DNA of 64,000 bases from Aphelocoma coerulescens (taxonomy: Eukaryota; Chordata; Aves; Passeriformes; Corvidae), in contig NW_027184085.1 in NCBI RefSeq assembly GCF_041296385.1, forward strand, positions 13,015,301 through 13,079,300, read 5' to 3'. Below, piece after piece: positions 46,401-59,467 of the stretch. Position numbers and translations under genes: made by a program. The notes beneath the pieces were generated by a model. That model had not been told where the DNA came from. It did not search any database and was given only the letters and a program-made list of their open reading frames with translations. Each line of letters begins with the position of its first letter. Position 1 is the first letter of the stretch.

Positions 46401-48908
46401 AGGCTGTTTGTTCAGATCAATTATTTTTCTCTTGGCATTTTTAAAGCCAAACTTGAATTTTTAAAGTGGGGATGAACACTTGCTTTGTTTGTTCAGGAAA
46501 AAAGCCCTGGAATCATCTTTTGCTATAGGAATGGGGGTCATGTGTCAGCACAGTACAACATATGAGGAAAATCTGGGGAAGATTTAATCAAGGTAGCTTT
46601 TGACATCAAGATCGTTTATCCCAAAACACCAACTTAATTCAAAAACAATCCCAGGGTACCAAACCATCTGTTCCTGAAATGTAGGAGTCTTCTTTTTCTG
46701 ACAACCCAGGACACAATTCTGGTCCCAGTCTCTGTCAAAATTTCAGTGATGTTTTGCTCCTTCAATGCTCCTTGATACTTGACTGTTTCAGGATGGCCAC
46801 AGCAGCTCTCACTTTTCGATATGGCAACTTTCCCTGTTTCACTCTCTCCAGGTGCTGCAAGTAACATCTCCCACCTGCTATTGGTGACCCTTCCCTCCAC
46901 TACTTCTCACCTCTCACTTTATAGGTTCTCTTCTGTGCTCAAAACCCACTGTCCCCTCCTCTGCCATCCAGTCTTTAGTCTTCAGTGATGTTCTCATCAG
47001 AGACATCAAGGGCTTGTGTCTGGGTGCCAGCAGGGGTGTTGCTGGGGTCACATGCTCCTTGGATCATGGGAATGGAGGGTGCAGGCACCAGGCACTGGTC
47101 CTCTCTGCTTGCAGTATAAGACAAAGCACTAATTTAAACAAAAACTCAACACCCCACTCTGCCCCACCTTCAAATAAAAAGAAAAGCCAAACCCATGACA
47201 TTGACACACTCCCCCAAAACAAAAAAGAAAGACAAAGAAGCCCCACACTCAAAAAGCTGTTTGGTACTGAATCTCCTGAACACATAATTTCATCCCTATC
47301 CCCTTTACAGAAATTCCAGTAGTCCTTAGCACATTCCCCACTTTGTACCAAGGTGACTGCAGATCTTAATGAGTTTTCTCTGTGGTTTTTTGTGAGGGAG
47401 AGAGGCACCAGAGGAATGGAACTAGGGTAAATACACAGAGACTCTTAACACTGATTCTCTTGAACCCTCTTTCTCCTTTAAAGTTGCTTTATTTTGGGAA
47501 ATTCTCAGTGCAAGATGTTAGGAGAGGTACTGTGAAATAGCCCCCCTCCACCTAATTTTTGTCAGGCAGTTTAGGTGCCCAAGTGAGAAACCAGTTTGCC
47601 AGATGCCTTTTCCGTATTTCCTGGAGGGTAAAGCCTCTCCAGAGGGCAATCTGGCCTACCTAAGAGACGAGCAGCAGCTTTGTGTGTCATCACTGGTGTT
47701 AGAGGAAACCAGAGGTGCCCAGTCTCATAAAAGAGGCATCTCTGCTAAACAGGCTGGATGACAGCAGGTCTATAGGATGGGAGCAGGGTAGGGAGGACCT
47801 GTTTCCAATGCGTGGATATACATTGGCAGGAGTTCTCAGAAGCTTGTTTTTCACACACAGCATTTGTTCTCTGTTCTGGGCTGGCTGCTATAAACACTTG
47901 CATCCCTGTAGAAACACACACGCTTGACTCTCAGTGCCCTGTGGTTCTGAAAGCCCTTCCCTCCCTCCCCAAAACTTTCACTGCTGGGAATGGCTTGCCC
48001 ACCTAATTTCTGAGGTATTTCTGGCCTAAGTTTTCCCCTCTACTGAGCAGTGCCCTGGGATGAATGCTCCTCTTGTCCAGCCCTTGCTCTGTGCATATGC
48101 TGCACACACACATATGCAGTATATAGACAGATATTCCTTCCTCCATAATTCCCCAGAGCACAAAGGCCAGAGAGACTTAGTTGTGCTTCTTCTGGTCTTA
48201 GTTCTGCCAGGTTTTCTTGGCAGGAAATTTGCAGACAGCTTCTCACGGAAGAATATATAGCCTAAGGAGAAACGCAGATTTTGGCTTGTTCTCTGGCTCC
48301 AGGGGAAAGGCAGCACAGGTGCATGAGAAAATGCAAGGGCAAAGGCACTGAAAAGTATTTAAGCATCACCAAGTTTAATGAATTATTGTAAAGCTGATGA
48401 CACCTGAGAAGACAAATGCTAATAGTGGTGTTATGAGTGCGCAATCTCTCAGGTAAGGTTCCTTGGGATGTCATCACCTGTCTGATGGGCAAAGGGAAGA
48501 GAAATACCTTCATCTTTCAACAGCTGCACTCCTGATAACTGGTTGTACAACCACCAATGCAGAAACAAACTAAGCCTTTTTCTGTCTGCTCTCTGTGTTT
48601 CTACTGCAGATTGTGCTGACTAGGAAATGAGAAACACATGGGAGTAGTTCACCCCCTTGGCTTCATCACAGATATATCTGTTTTCTTGTAAGATTTAAAG
48701 TTAACTTGGCACACACAATTTTAGCAGCCCTCCATCCAAGAGTTTTTGTGTGACTTGCAATCTGTGAAGAAGTAGACTGACTGCAAAGATAATGATCTGT
48801 CTGAGATGGCTGATTAATTTCTGGAAATTATCTGAAAATTTGGTTAATATGTGGCAGTGCATGCGGCTGCAGCCACCCTGACCCCCGAAATTACAACTGA
48901 AACCAACA
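40421..48908. other. Upstream flank of GDNF, no gene recognised
   Basis: No supported exon, RNA gene or named transposon. A cluster of homeodomain-type and E-box motifs lies at about 44006-44072 (see findings). Reading frames of up to 159 codons (45900-46379) lack domains or codon-use support. Confidence 0.6.
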
Positions 48909-49402
48909 TGTGGTGGTCAGGCACCAATGTCTAACAGCACACTCCGTTGTTAAGGTGAGTACCCATCATCCCGGGGTTTAGTGATTTCTCTATTTCCAGA
49001 TCATTGCTTAATGTTTTCCCTTCCCTGTTTTATGTACGAAATTGTAAATATTCATTTCCCTTAGTTAACTATATATTAGTTCTAGAAAGTTCTGTACTCT
49101 GCAACATCCCATTGGTTACTTCCCTTGTTCCCGCCTATGTGTTGCTCCCATTGGTTCTCTTGGATTCAGCCCTGCCTCCTTCCCTCTGTCCCATTGGCTG
49201 TATCCCTTATCCCCGCCTTTCCATCCCTCAGTATAAAATCCCTGGTCCCTTGGTTATTTTCAGCTCTTTGTCCCTAGTCCCTTCGTGTTAGTGAACGCAT
49301 TGTGTGGAATCTACACGAGGAGTCCCCTCTCTCCTTATTTGCCTCCCCCTGCGTGCCTGACAACCGGCTCAGGAGTAGCTCCCTTGGGTGAGGAACTCAT
49401 CC
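48909..49402 (+). mobile_element. LTR-like element with a TATA and CCAAT promoter
   Basis: Candidate LTR in plus orientation. Three inverted CCAAT boxes in CCCATTGG context (ATTGG at 49111, 49150 and 49193), each near a C-rich CCGCC box, precede TATAAAA at 49232-49238. A T/C-rich stretch then ends near GGTGAGGAACTCA. The layout is that of a retroviral U3 followed by R-U5. I could not fix the ends: a TG start at 48909 is the best guess and no target duplication was found. It could also be an unrelated promoter. Confidence 0.45.
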
Positions 49403-52400
49403 TCTACCCTTTTTGTGTGTGAAGCCACATGAATCAGAGGGTGCAGACAGACCTCTGGGCTTCTTCAGTGTTTTCCTGGCTAGCGTGCCCTCATTAATAG
49501 GCAAGTTTTAACTGTCACCTGTGGTCATTAATGATAATATTAAACCCTTCTGTAAAACACGGTAAGCAGCTGTATTCCTGGTATTTTACTTGAGGAGACA
49601 CCTAATCCTACACTTCTGCATAGAGAATAAGCCCCTGAAATGCGGAAAATTGAGAAGTCTCTAATGACTCAATTTAGACTGACAGCACAAGGAGCCCGGG
49701 ACAGTGTTCAGGGGAGCTGGCTCCTGCTTGCTATGAGTTACATTTATTTCTCTGTGGTCTAGGACTTCCTCTAGGTTGGGAATGTCATTGTTTTGCTGCC
49801 TTGAATGTGGAAAATCTTGCAGCCCCTTGGCTGATGACCCTTGCTCACCTGAGCACCTTCATTCCTCTGATGGCTTTCAGGTTCTCCTTTGGGGTCACTC
49901 TTAAGGTTGTTTGTGTGTCTTCTGGGCTTCTGCTTTTACATCTGTTCATGCTTTTCCCTGGAAAATTTTGTGTTTTGATGTGGTATGAGATGTTATTCAT
50001 AAACTGCTTCATTTTAGAATTCTTGCTCTTTCTGTATGCTGTATCAGGGACTAGATGATCTGGAAACTTACTCTTGACTACACTTCCAGCAGTTGTTTAG
50101 GAATTTGCACTCTTTTGCCCATCTCCTCTCTTACATGTTGTTTCTTAAGGATCTTTACCAGAGAAGCATAGATGCAGGAGGAAGAATGAATATTTGAGTA
50201 ATTGTTTTTTCCTGGGATGAACTCTGACTTTAACTTTTTCAGGAATATCAGCACTGTGTTTCCTGGACCTGCAGCTCTTCCAGTTGAAATACTTGACTGT
50301 GTATTTGTCTTATCTGGGTATGTTGTAATAAACTGAGTTGGCTGAAGTGTTTTACTATAATAGTAAACTCTTCGTTTAGGTGTTTTTAAATTCAGTATCT
50401 GATAATTTTTGCAAGTTAAGTAAGCTTTGCCTCTCCTAGCTATTGCATTAGGAGATTGAAGTAGTAGTTTTTGTACAAAAGTGTCATGATAAAGCATAAA
50501 TATCAAAACAAGTGAAATAAACTTCAAAACAAAATTAAAGGGTTCTTAGAGCTAATAACAAAAAGTATCTTTATACTTCTTAGTGGAGATATTCTTTAGA
50601 CTAACATGAGTTAATAAAAAGCTGGTTTTGCCTGTGCACCTTTCCCTGACAACAGTTTGTTTATAGACACTTTAAACTGCAATGCCTCTCATGCTGGTTT
50701 ACTGCATAGAAAAAAATTGCCATAATTTGTTTTGTACATGCTTCCAGAGCTCCACCAGCCACTACTGAATACTACACTACATCTTTGCTTACATTTGTTT
50801 TCAGTATTTCCTTTGAGGTAATTTGCTTTCCACAGACTCTATGAAGCCTTTCACAGTTTGAACCTGAGCTCTTTCTTTCTGTGCAATCTGGTCACACCTT
50901 TCATTCTCCAAAGGGCCAGCATATAGTAGCCTGCTTGTCTCACCCTTTCATAAATTTATGCAGACTGGGCAGCTGCTACTTCATCCCTGAAAGTCCCTGC
51001 CCAAAGATGCCAGAGATACTGCTGCCCTTTCACTGTAAATCAGAACTGAAAGCTTCTTTCCCACAGGACTCTCATCTGTCAGCTGGCTGCTGCATGCCGA
51101 GCTATTCTATTGTGGATCATTTGGAAAGCATCTCTTGGCCCTGATCCTCAGAGGGACTGAGAGCCCCCCCTTGTCCATGAACTCTGTTGGGGGGTGAAAT
51201 GGCTTTGCAGGGTAGAGCCCTGTGCATGTCACAGGCTGAGATGCTCTGTGCTGCAAGGGGTGGCAGGTTTCCCGCTGACCTGAAGAGGAGCAAGACTAAA
51301 TTGTTCCATTGTGTTTTGGTTAAAAAACAAAAGGTCATTTGTGATCAGGATGTTTTAAGAAAAGTATCTATTAAAGGAAAAATTGTTCCATTGCTGGGTA
51401 CAGGTGATGAGATAATGCAGTCCAGGCGTTCGATTAAAATAGCTTTTCTATTTTTAAGGCAATTCCTTTAAAAGAATGTTTGACTTTTGTGTAGGTGATA
51501 AAATCCTGAAAACCTCTCAGGACAGCACTGGGTTTTTTTTTTTTCCTTATGATAGGACAGTAACTATCAAGCTTATAGCTTTCAAAACATCTCTGCTCTG
51601 AAATAAACCCACTGGACCAAATACATTCATTTGGATGAGACATCTTTTTGAGCACTTAAGTTTTACTCATTAAATAGAAAACCTGATGCAAACTGACCTT
51701 TAACTCTCAATTGATTCCAAGCTGTAAGAAATTCAACGGTTACATTTGCAGTGACAATGTGAATTGCTGAATGTTCTGAACTTAAGTTCCAGAATAATGC
51801 ACATGCTCACACACGTGCCTCCCACCCCATAAATACACAGGAGTGCAGATAGGAGGCTGGAAATGCCATAGGAGTTGCAGGATGGATTTTGTTGAGAGGT
51901 GTAGTTCCCAATCCAGTGAGTTTGTTTATTCCTTCAGCAGCAAGTCAAAGCAGATTTGGTAACACTGTCAGCATGCCACTGCTGCTGTTGACAGCAGGAA
52001 TAAACACCACCTGAAGGGCATGAGAGAGACTGCCATGCCCCACTGCTGTGGGAGGCAGGACTCTCTGTTCTCTATGCAGGATGAGCACTGGAGTTCTCAT
52101 ACTGGGCCAGGCTTCTCTTACTATATGAAGACATAGGAATGAGATGAGCTAGACAATATAGCTACTGTTAGGGTATTGCCTAGTTGTATGTATTTAGCAT
52201 AACAATATTTTTTTGTGTGTTTTAATAGAGAGAACTAATTCACTTTTAGTAGTTACCAGTCAGACCTTGAATGCTGGCCCCGGAAAATGTGCTAGAGAAA
52301 CTGAAGTTCTTGATACTTGCTGTGGTCATTAGCCCTCAGTTCACACTAGGCTTTCCTGCCAGAAAAGCTCTGTTTCAAAAAATGCATTAACTTAGATTCT

Positions 52401-55400
52401 TTTTTTGAGCAGAAATCTTAATTTCTGGTGGGTTTGAAATATACCACCAGCAAATCAATCATTTTACATTGTGATGAAAAATTCTTGAAGGAAAGGAGAA
52501 ATGAAAAGTTTAAAAGAAACTCCATTTAATATGAACAATGTTTGCATCTTCATTTTGATCAACTGCATATACAGAAAGAACCCTTCTGCAGGCAACCAGT
52601 GACATGTATTGACTCTAGATGCTGAAAACAGCTGTTTTCTGCATGCAGAGAATAATCATTTCATATAAGTTTCTGACCTTTTCCTTTTCAAGTTTACCAG
52701 AGGTTCAGTCATCACTTAGTACCTAGGATGTTGAATTACTGGGACCAAATTTTCAGTCTGATGTGATCATTTATGCCATACAGAAATCTGAGTTAGTTTT
52801 GAAGTGAGAGATTTCCACTTTCATTTGCAACTATCTTGGAGTAAATTCTTACCCCTGCATCTGAAGCTTGGTGTGCTTAGATATGATGATGCCTGTGCAG
52901 ACAGTGACTTGTGTGCTTGATTTCCTCCCCATGGCAGAGGAAGCTGGTGCCTGAAAATTTGGCTCTTAATTAAATGCAGGTGCAATTTGAATTTTGTCTC
53001 TTCAAACTGTCTCATTGTGTGTGTGGAAAACATTTTTTTACTTTCGTATGCTAAAAGCACCAAAAAATATGCTGAGTTTTGCAACATGGCACAGATGCTG
53101 CAGGTGGATACAGGCAGAGAGAAAAAGAGGAGAGGACAAACAAGCTGAGAGAACAGTACCATGGCTGTAAATACCATGGTCATTCTGTTTCAGTCTCCTT
53201 GGCATGAATAAAGCCAGACCTGGGGCAGCTTGTTAGGAAGGAGAAAAGGGAGATGGCTGAGAAGGGGCACATGGGAGGTATAGCTGGAATGAGTGTGAGG
53301 TGGGACTAGAGCACAAGGCCAAGCTGGATTGGGCAGGGCATTTCCAGCCTAACCACAGATATGTTAGTGGGGCTTATGGATCCATTCCACTACAGTTTTT
53401 TGTATTTGGTGAGTGTTTTTGCTCCTGAGTCAATGACTTGGAGGGAAAAGTAAAACTACACTTGAATGCTTCCTACTCGACCCTGGGAGATGTCCTCCCC
53501 ATCGCTGTGGGAATAAGGGGTGATGCTGTGAACAGCCAGTAAAACTTTTATTTCTTCCCTCTCTTACATGCCCAACCTTGGTGCTGCAGAGAGCCTGACT
53601 AGAGCAGAAGATAGCCCAGGATAGTTCCTAAAGAGGAAGACGGGCAAGGAAGGAGTGCTCTGGTGAGCAGCCAGTGTGGTTTTCACCACCCTGGAGGCTG
53701 TGAAACGAAGCTCTGCGAGGTGAGTGATCTCGGACAAGGTTGCAACATCACTGTACCAGAGGATATTAATCTAAATTCTGCTTTGCCTTCATGTAAACTA
53801 TTCCCCTCTGGAGCAGCTTGCACTGCTGCAGCTACACATTTTGTTTCACAGACCCCAGACTGTCAAGCAACCTCACACAAGCATGCGTTGAGCTCATCTG
53901 ATTGAGCTACATGTGTTTACTTTGTTATAGGTCAACCACTTGAGCCTACCCTCAAGATGAACTTAATGTTTGCGGAGGAAGGGCAGCAGCTATGTAGTAC
54001 TGGAACAGGCAGAAAACAGAACCATAGTTTTGAACAATGGGAAAAATGCTGTCCATCTTAACTAAATATTTTACTGCATGTGAGGATATGCACCTATAGA
54101 AAAAGTTACCACACTCTTCTGCAGTGTTCGACCAGAATATGGAAAACTGATAGATAAAATAGAAATTTCTCAGTGCCAATTTCTCATAAAACTTGAAACA
54201 AGATATCTGCTAAGAAGCATGAATCTGGTGAATATTAAAAAAGGAGCAAAGCACAAACAAGCGTTGTTTTTCTCCCACTGAATATGGCTGAATTTTCCAT
54301 GTGCTTAACTGCTTTGTCTGCAGGAGCTGATTGTGACCATGAGCCAGGGACAAAAGGGTGAACTAAATGGTGGTGAACCTTTCTTTGCAATAAACCTCAC
54401 TGAAAATACAAATAAAATTTATTATGTATCTAAATTAAATTCAGGGTAACTGTAAAACTGTTTTGTTGTTTGTTTTTAATGCCAGAAGAACAGTAGCAAG
54501 AGCCCTGGTATGACTTACAATGTTATACACAAAAAACCTCAGTAAAACTCTGGTCTTAATAACACAGATCCATTTGTTCTAAAGTGTTGCTGTTTTGACT
54601 TAGGGAGAAAGTATCTGTTTAATTAAGCCTTTCTGCTCATTTTCGTCTCCTGGGATTTTAAATGGAAGAACCAAAATGAGCCATTACATTGACTAGTTTT
54701 CTTGTAATTAAAATCACAGAGCTTACTAGTGCAAACAGACATTCAAGCTCTTTCTATAAAAACTAGCGCAAGGATAAACACTGCTCTCTCTGGTAGCTTT
54801 TATTACTTGCATCCTAGCTTTACAAGTAAGAAAGTGAGGATTTGAAAATCAAGCATTAAAGACTGAAAAGAGGTCATTCAAGCAGCCCTAAGAAACCAGT
54901 ATGGATGAAAAATTCCACTCCTCCTAGGCCTTGGGCTATCTTTGAGTGAAAAAGATTCAAGTGTAACATGTTAGGAACATACTTCTTGGTACTTTCAGCA
55001 CAAGCTGCCTCATGGACTTTCTACCCTTTGCTAGTCCCAAACATTTAAAAATAATTTTGTAGGTGACCTGTCACTGTGTTCTCCCATCTCTATACAATCC
55101 TAGTTCCTTTTGTCCAGTGGCTGGAGCAGTGTGGTGAAGTCCCAGAGCTGTGTTGAGGGTGTGGGGTGCTCCCTGTGCAGCTCCTGCTGGGTTTGGCAGC
55201 GGGCAGCTCTTCCTGTGATGGATGTGGGAAAGCGGCCCTGGTGCTGGTGAGAGCTCCTGTTCTGAAATGCTGCAGGGATAAGGCTGTCATTGTGTCTTGC
55301 TCGCTGGACAGTGGAGTGCAGCCTATGTGTAACTTTTACTCAACACAGGCACGCACAGATAATAGACTGTTTCAGCTGCCTCTGGGAGCTTCTGTAAGAA

Positions 55401-58400
55401 TCTGCCAGAAGATTCTTTCTGTGGTTTAAACTCTGACATATGAGGAACGCCAATACTTTATATAGACAAAATGTCAGTTATGTGCCCTCGGGCAGCAAGC
55501 TAAAAATGATATTACCCTGTTGATGGATCACAGTTTAGATAGTTTCAGCTACAGTAAGTTTCTTGATTTAAACTCTGAAGATGGCTGTGCCAGTCAGCTA
55601 AAATAAAAATTGCAGGGTGTCATTGGTTTTCCACTGATTTCAAAGTGCTTTGAGTAAATCAGCAGGGAAAGAAATAATTTTCTTACAGGGACTATTGCCC
55701 AGTGCAGCAGTAATGGGCAGCCACCATGCCTTACATAATGCAACGGGATGAATGAGCTGCTACCCAAACTCTGCTGACCTACAGGCTGATGGTGCTCCAG
55801 TGGCTTCAGTGGCATTCAATTGTGCAGTGTTAAGAGTCCACTGTGGATACTGACCCCACAATGTAAAAGCCCTTGATGTCCATGGCCAGCGCTGCAGGAA
55901 AATTGCTGCTGCCCTGAGGGAAATTGTGTGTGATGAGGAACCACAAAGCAAGGCTGGTGATGCACACCCTGGTGCCACTGGCAGAGTAGCATGCCCTGAG
56001 ACAGGCAGAGTCAATAGAGGACAAAAGTCTCAATAGCAGAAGCCAAACAACTGCATGCAGCTCATCCAGAAGATGAAATCAATGTGCTGCAGAAAATTGC
56101 TGATGATAAACAGCAAAAGAAATGCTACACTTAAAGTGCCCAACTCTTACTTACAGCAAAGCCAGTTTATATCCCTCAGGTGTTTGCAAGTGATCTTCAA
56201 AGAGGAGGATTCTGCAGAACTTAGAGCCAGTTATAGCTGTGTTACTTTACAAATGATGTGTTACTTTACAAATGAATCTTTGGAGCCCAAACCAGTACTA
56301 GCCTGCTGATTTTTAAGTTTCTCATGCATTTATAGCTTGTTAAAAAGTTATAGCTACACTTTAGTAGCAGGTTTAAATTATGAATTGGAGTTTAGGCTGG
56401 AGGTTTAAATTGCTTCAATCAACAGAAGACTCCTGGGACAGACAGCTGATGTTCCATAGCTGGAAAAGACCATAAAGTGCCAGCCCCTGTGAAAAACACT
56501 GTCTCCAGTTTTAGGCAAACTATTAGCATCCAGGATTGCTTGATTGTTGAATTCTAATGTGAGTGAAGAAATAGAAACTCTGGGCCAGATTTTGATCTTG
56601 CTCATACCGATGTAAATCCAGTCAAACTCTCCTCAAATCAGGGGAGTTATTTCAGGCTTACATAAGCTTAGCCAGTATCAGACTCTGATCCTTTTATTTT
56701 TGGGCTACTGGAATTCCCAAAGTAAATAATGTGGACAATTGTTCAAATTCTTGTTATAGAATGAAGAAGTTTTCTAGTAATAACGACATCAGATCAGGAA
56801 GAAACAGAAGAGACAGATGGTAGATAATGAACAAGGCTAATAAAAAAAATGAGCTGGGAGGAAAAAAGACAACTCCGTGAGAATCTACAGTGACATAAGT
56901 AAATTCTTTAAGACTGCAGCCAAGTGTAGCTTGGGAAGAAAAGACAGAGAAAAGACCTGTATGAGCTGAAAAAGTAATTTTCTCATGGTATCCCCAGTTT
57001 GGGCACCCAGTGCTTGCCAGTGCGGTACTCTTGAAGATTTTATTACCTCATCTGCTCTAGCTGCTGGCTGTTGTGTCAGACCTTAGGACTGGATTAATAC
57101 AAAGAACTGCCAGAGCCTGCATCCTTCCTTTCTTGTATCTGAACATAAAGAAATGTAAGATCTTCTCCCTGCATAAGCCATGTAAGTCACCTCAGTTACT
57201 GGGAAGTCACTGATAACTGCAGTTCTGTCCCTGAGCTCTTAACTGTGGACTTAGAGCAGATGTAATCCTTTGATTGAAAAAGTAATGAATATCTTTTTGT
57301 CTTCTGCAGATCAATGTGAAATTGTCTGTCTGCTTCTCTTTCCCCTAAAAATAACATTTCTGAAGTTTGCTACTCATCTGTGAATCGAGAAAATCATAAA
57401 AATATGCAGAACTGTATGTTCTAATATATGCTGAGTACAAGGCCTAAAATTATGTCTTCCAATAGTAAGTTATATTTTGGTTATATCTGTGGTAGTGTAG
57501 GATGTATTTGCATAACATTTTTCTTTTAATTTATGCAGAAGAACATAAGTAAAGCAGTGTTTCTCATGCTACTAAGCTTTATCCTTCTTGCAGGGGTAAG
57601 CAAGAGCCTCTCCCTAGCTTGCTGAGAGGTCAGCTGGGTACCTTCTCTCCCTCACGAAATAAAGAGGGTAAAAGTAAAGCTGTCCAGACTGGATGGTTTC
57701 ACACTGTGGGATCAAGGCTACAGCTCTCCTGTGAAGTCCTATACCAGGAACTCCTCCAGAGCAGAGCGCTTTGCCTCTGTCTGCATCTGCTTTGGGGAGG
57801 TTGTAAGTGAGCATTGATTGATGTGGTATAATTTCATTGATGCTTTTCCAGATCCAGTTACCACAGAAAATCATTGTTTTCTGAATCACTTCCTGCTGTA
57901 TGCAAAACTCAAGTGAGTGGAGCAAGAGCTGGCGAAGGAGGACATGAGTGGCTGTACTTTTAAGTGTGATTTCACTTTTATGAAATAATCTGCATACAGT
58001 AATAAAGTTGCAGGCCTGCTCAAAAATCCCTCTAAAGATCGTGGTTGCCCATTGAAGTGTGTGTGGAGAGCGGCTCATTTAAAGTGAGCAAAGCTTGCTT
58101 GACAAATCTTTACAACTTGCCACTTTACAATAAGATGGAGAAAGGTCCCAGCCACCACTGGTTTTGCTGCATGACTCAGGACACTGTCTATTTAGCCTTG
58201 AGAAAGATAAATTTGCACTCTGATTTGACAAGTGATAGAAAATACAGATGCAGCTGGCTATGTTGGACTGATACAGAACCCCACTGCTACGAGGATGACC
58301 ATAACAGTTGTGCGCACCATTTAATGGAGCCATAGGTGTTTGAGGAACCAGCCAACAAATTTTAGCATCTGTTTTCCACTTGGTACTTATTTTTGCCAAA

Positions 58401-58719
58401 CTATTTTTCCTATGAAGCAGCCCTAAAGTGAATGATTGCTATTATTTCTGAAAGTTAGGCAGGCATACCATGTAAAAACACAGGGTAACAGAACTTTTTT
58501 CATGGCCTGAAGGCAAACAGTCTTCCCATGGCAATCATGGTCAGGAATTTTTAAAGTAGGCCCTGGGAAAGGATATGAATCAGAGTTTGGATGACTTTTG
58601 GGGTGGTGCGTGAGTGGGACAGGATATACGTAGTCATATCTACGCAGGAGAGCAGTTGTAGCTAGGAGGGCAATAATCATTTCCTCAGTATAATCTAAGG
58701 GCTGTATAGGCAAGGGCAG
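49403..58719. other. Upstream flank, no gene recognised
   Basis: No supported gene. It contains a perfect 19-bp tandem duplication (56238-56275) and a T12 run at about 51533-51544. Open frames such as 50078-50527 and 57614-58078 (minus) have no recognisable domains. Confidence 0.6.
56238..56275 (+). repeat. Perfect 19-bp tandem duplication
   Basis: Two identical 19-base units, TGTGTTACTTTACAAATGA, at 56238-56256 and 56257-56275. Confidence 0.95.
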
Positions 58720-58749
58720 AAATGGACAGGCTGAGAGGCTCTCAGCCAA

Positions 58750-58985
58750 CACAGAAGGCATGTAAGAAAGATAGACTTTTTATCAGGGCCTGTAGTGTCA
58801 GCACAAGGTCTGACAGTTTTAAACGGAAAGAGGGTAGATTTCGACTGAACACATGGAAGAAATCTTTTTGCAGTGAAGCTGGTGAGACACTGGCACAGGT
58901 TGCCCAGCGAAAGTGTGTATGTGAATGTGGTTGCCCAGAGAATTGTGGATTATGGCTTTTTAGAAATTCTACCAGGTGTTGGTAA
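58750..58985 (+). mobile_element. CR1 LINE fragment, plus strand
   Basis: Partial CR1 3' region: TATCAGGGCCTGTAGTGTCA, GTTTTAAACGGAAAGAGGGT, GAAGAAATCTTTTTGCAGTG, then GGTGAGACACTGGCACAGGT and TTGCCCAGAGAATTGTGGAT. Part of the segment around TTGCCCAG is duplicated or rearranged, and the usual CR1 terminus is missing. Confidence 0.75.
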
Positions 58986-59427
58986 TCGTAAAGGTATGCT
59001 CTGATCACCTGTTCCAGAGGGGAGGGTTCAGAGATGGCTTCTCTTTCTATTGCTTACTGTATTTGTTGTAATCACAAGCACTATTACAAGGTAACTTCTA
59101 GGTCTGCAGTTTATAGGAAACTGCCTGGATTGTACAATTCTTGTCCAAATCCAAGGCATATTTAACACTGCCAGGGGCCTCCAGCAGAGATACTGTAGGG
59201 AGGGCAGCTTAGGGCAAAGACTGGGCAGAAGGTCTGATGTTTAGGCCAATAGATTTTCTTGGGAAGGCAGATAAATCTAACTGGCATCATGCTGCCCTGT
59301 GCCTACAAATTCCTGCAAAAACCTTGCATGGGGAGCAAGGTTAATCTCTTTAGTTTCTATGGGCTAAATTTCAGACTGAAATCTTCATGTTCCATTTTGT
59401 GACAAGTTCCAGAGAAATTAAGCTGTG

Positions 59428-59467
<40 letters not shown>

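Noticed and set aside
50078..50527. 149-codon minus-strand frame
   Set aside because: AT-rich, no domain, and no conserved features that I recognise.
57614..58078. 154-codon minus-strand frame
   Set aside because: I looked for LINE or retroviral motifs and found none; overlapping frames on the other strand look equally unremarkable.
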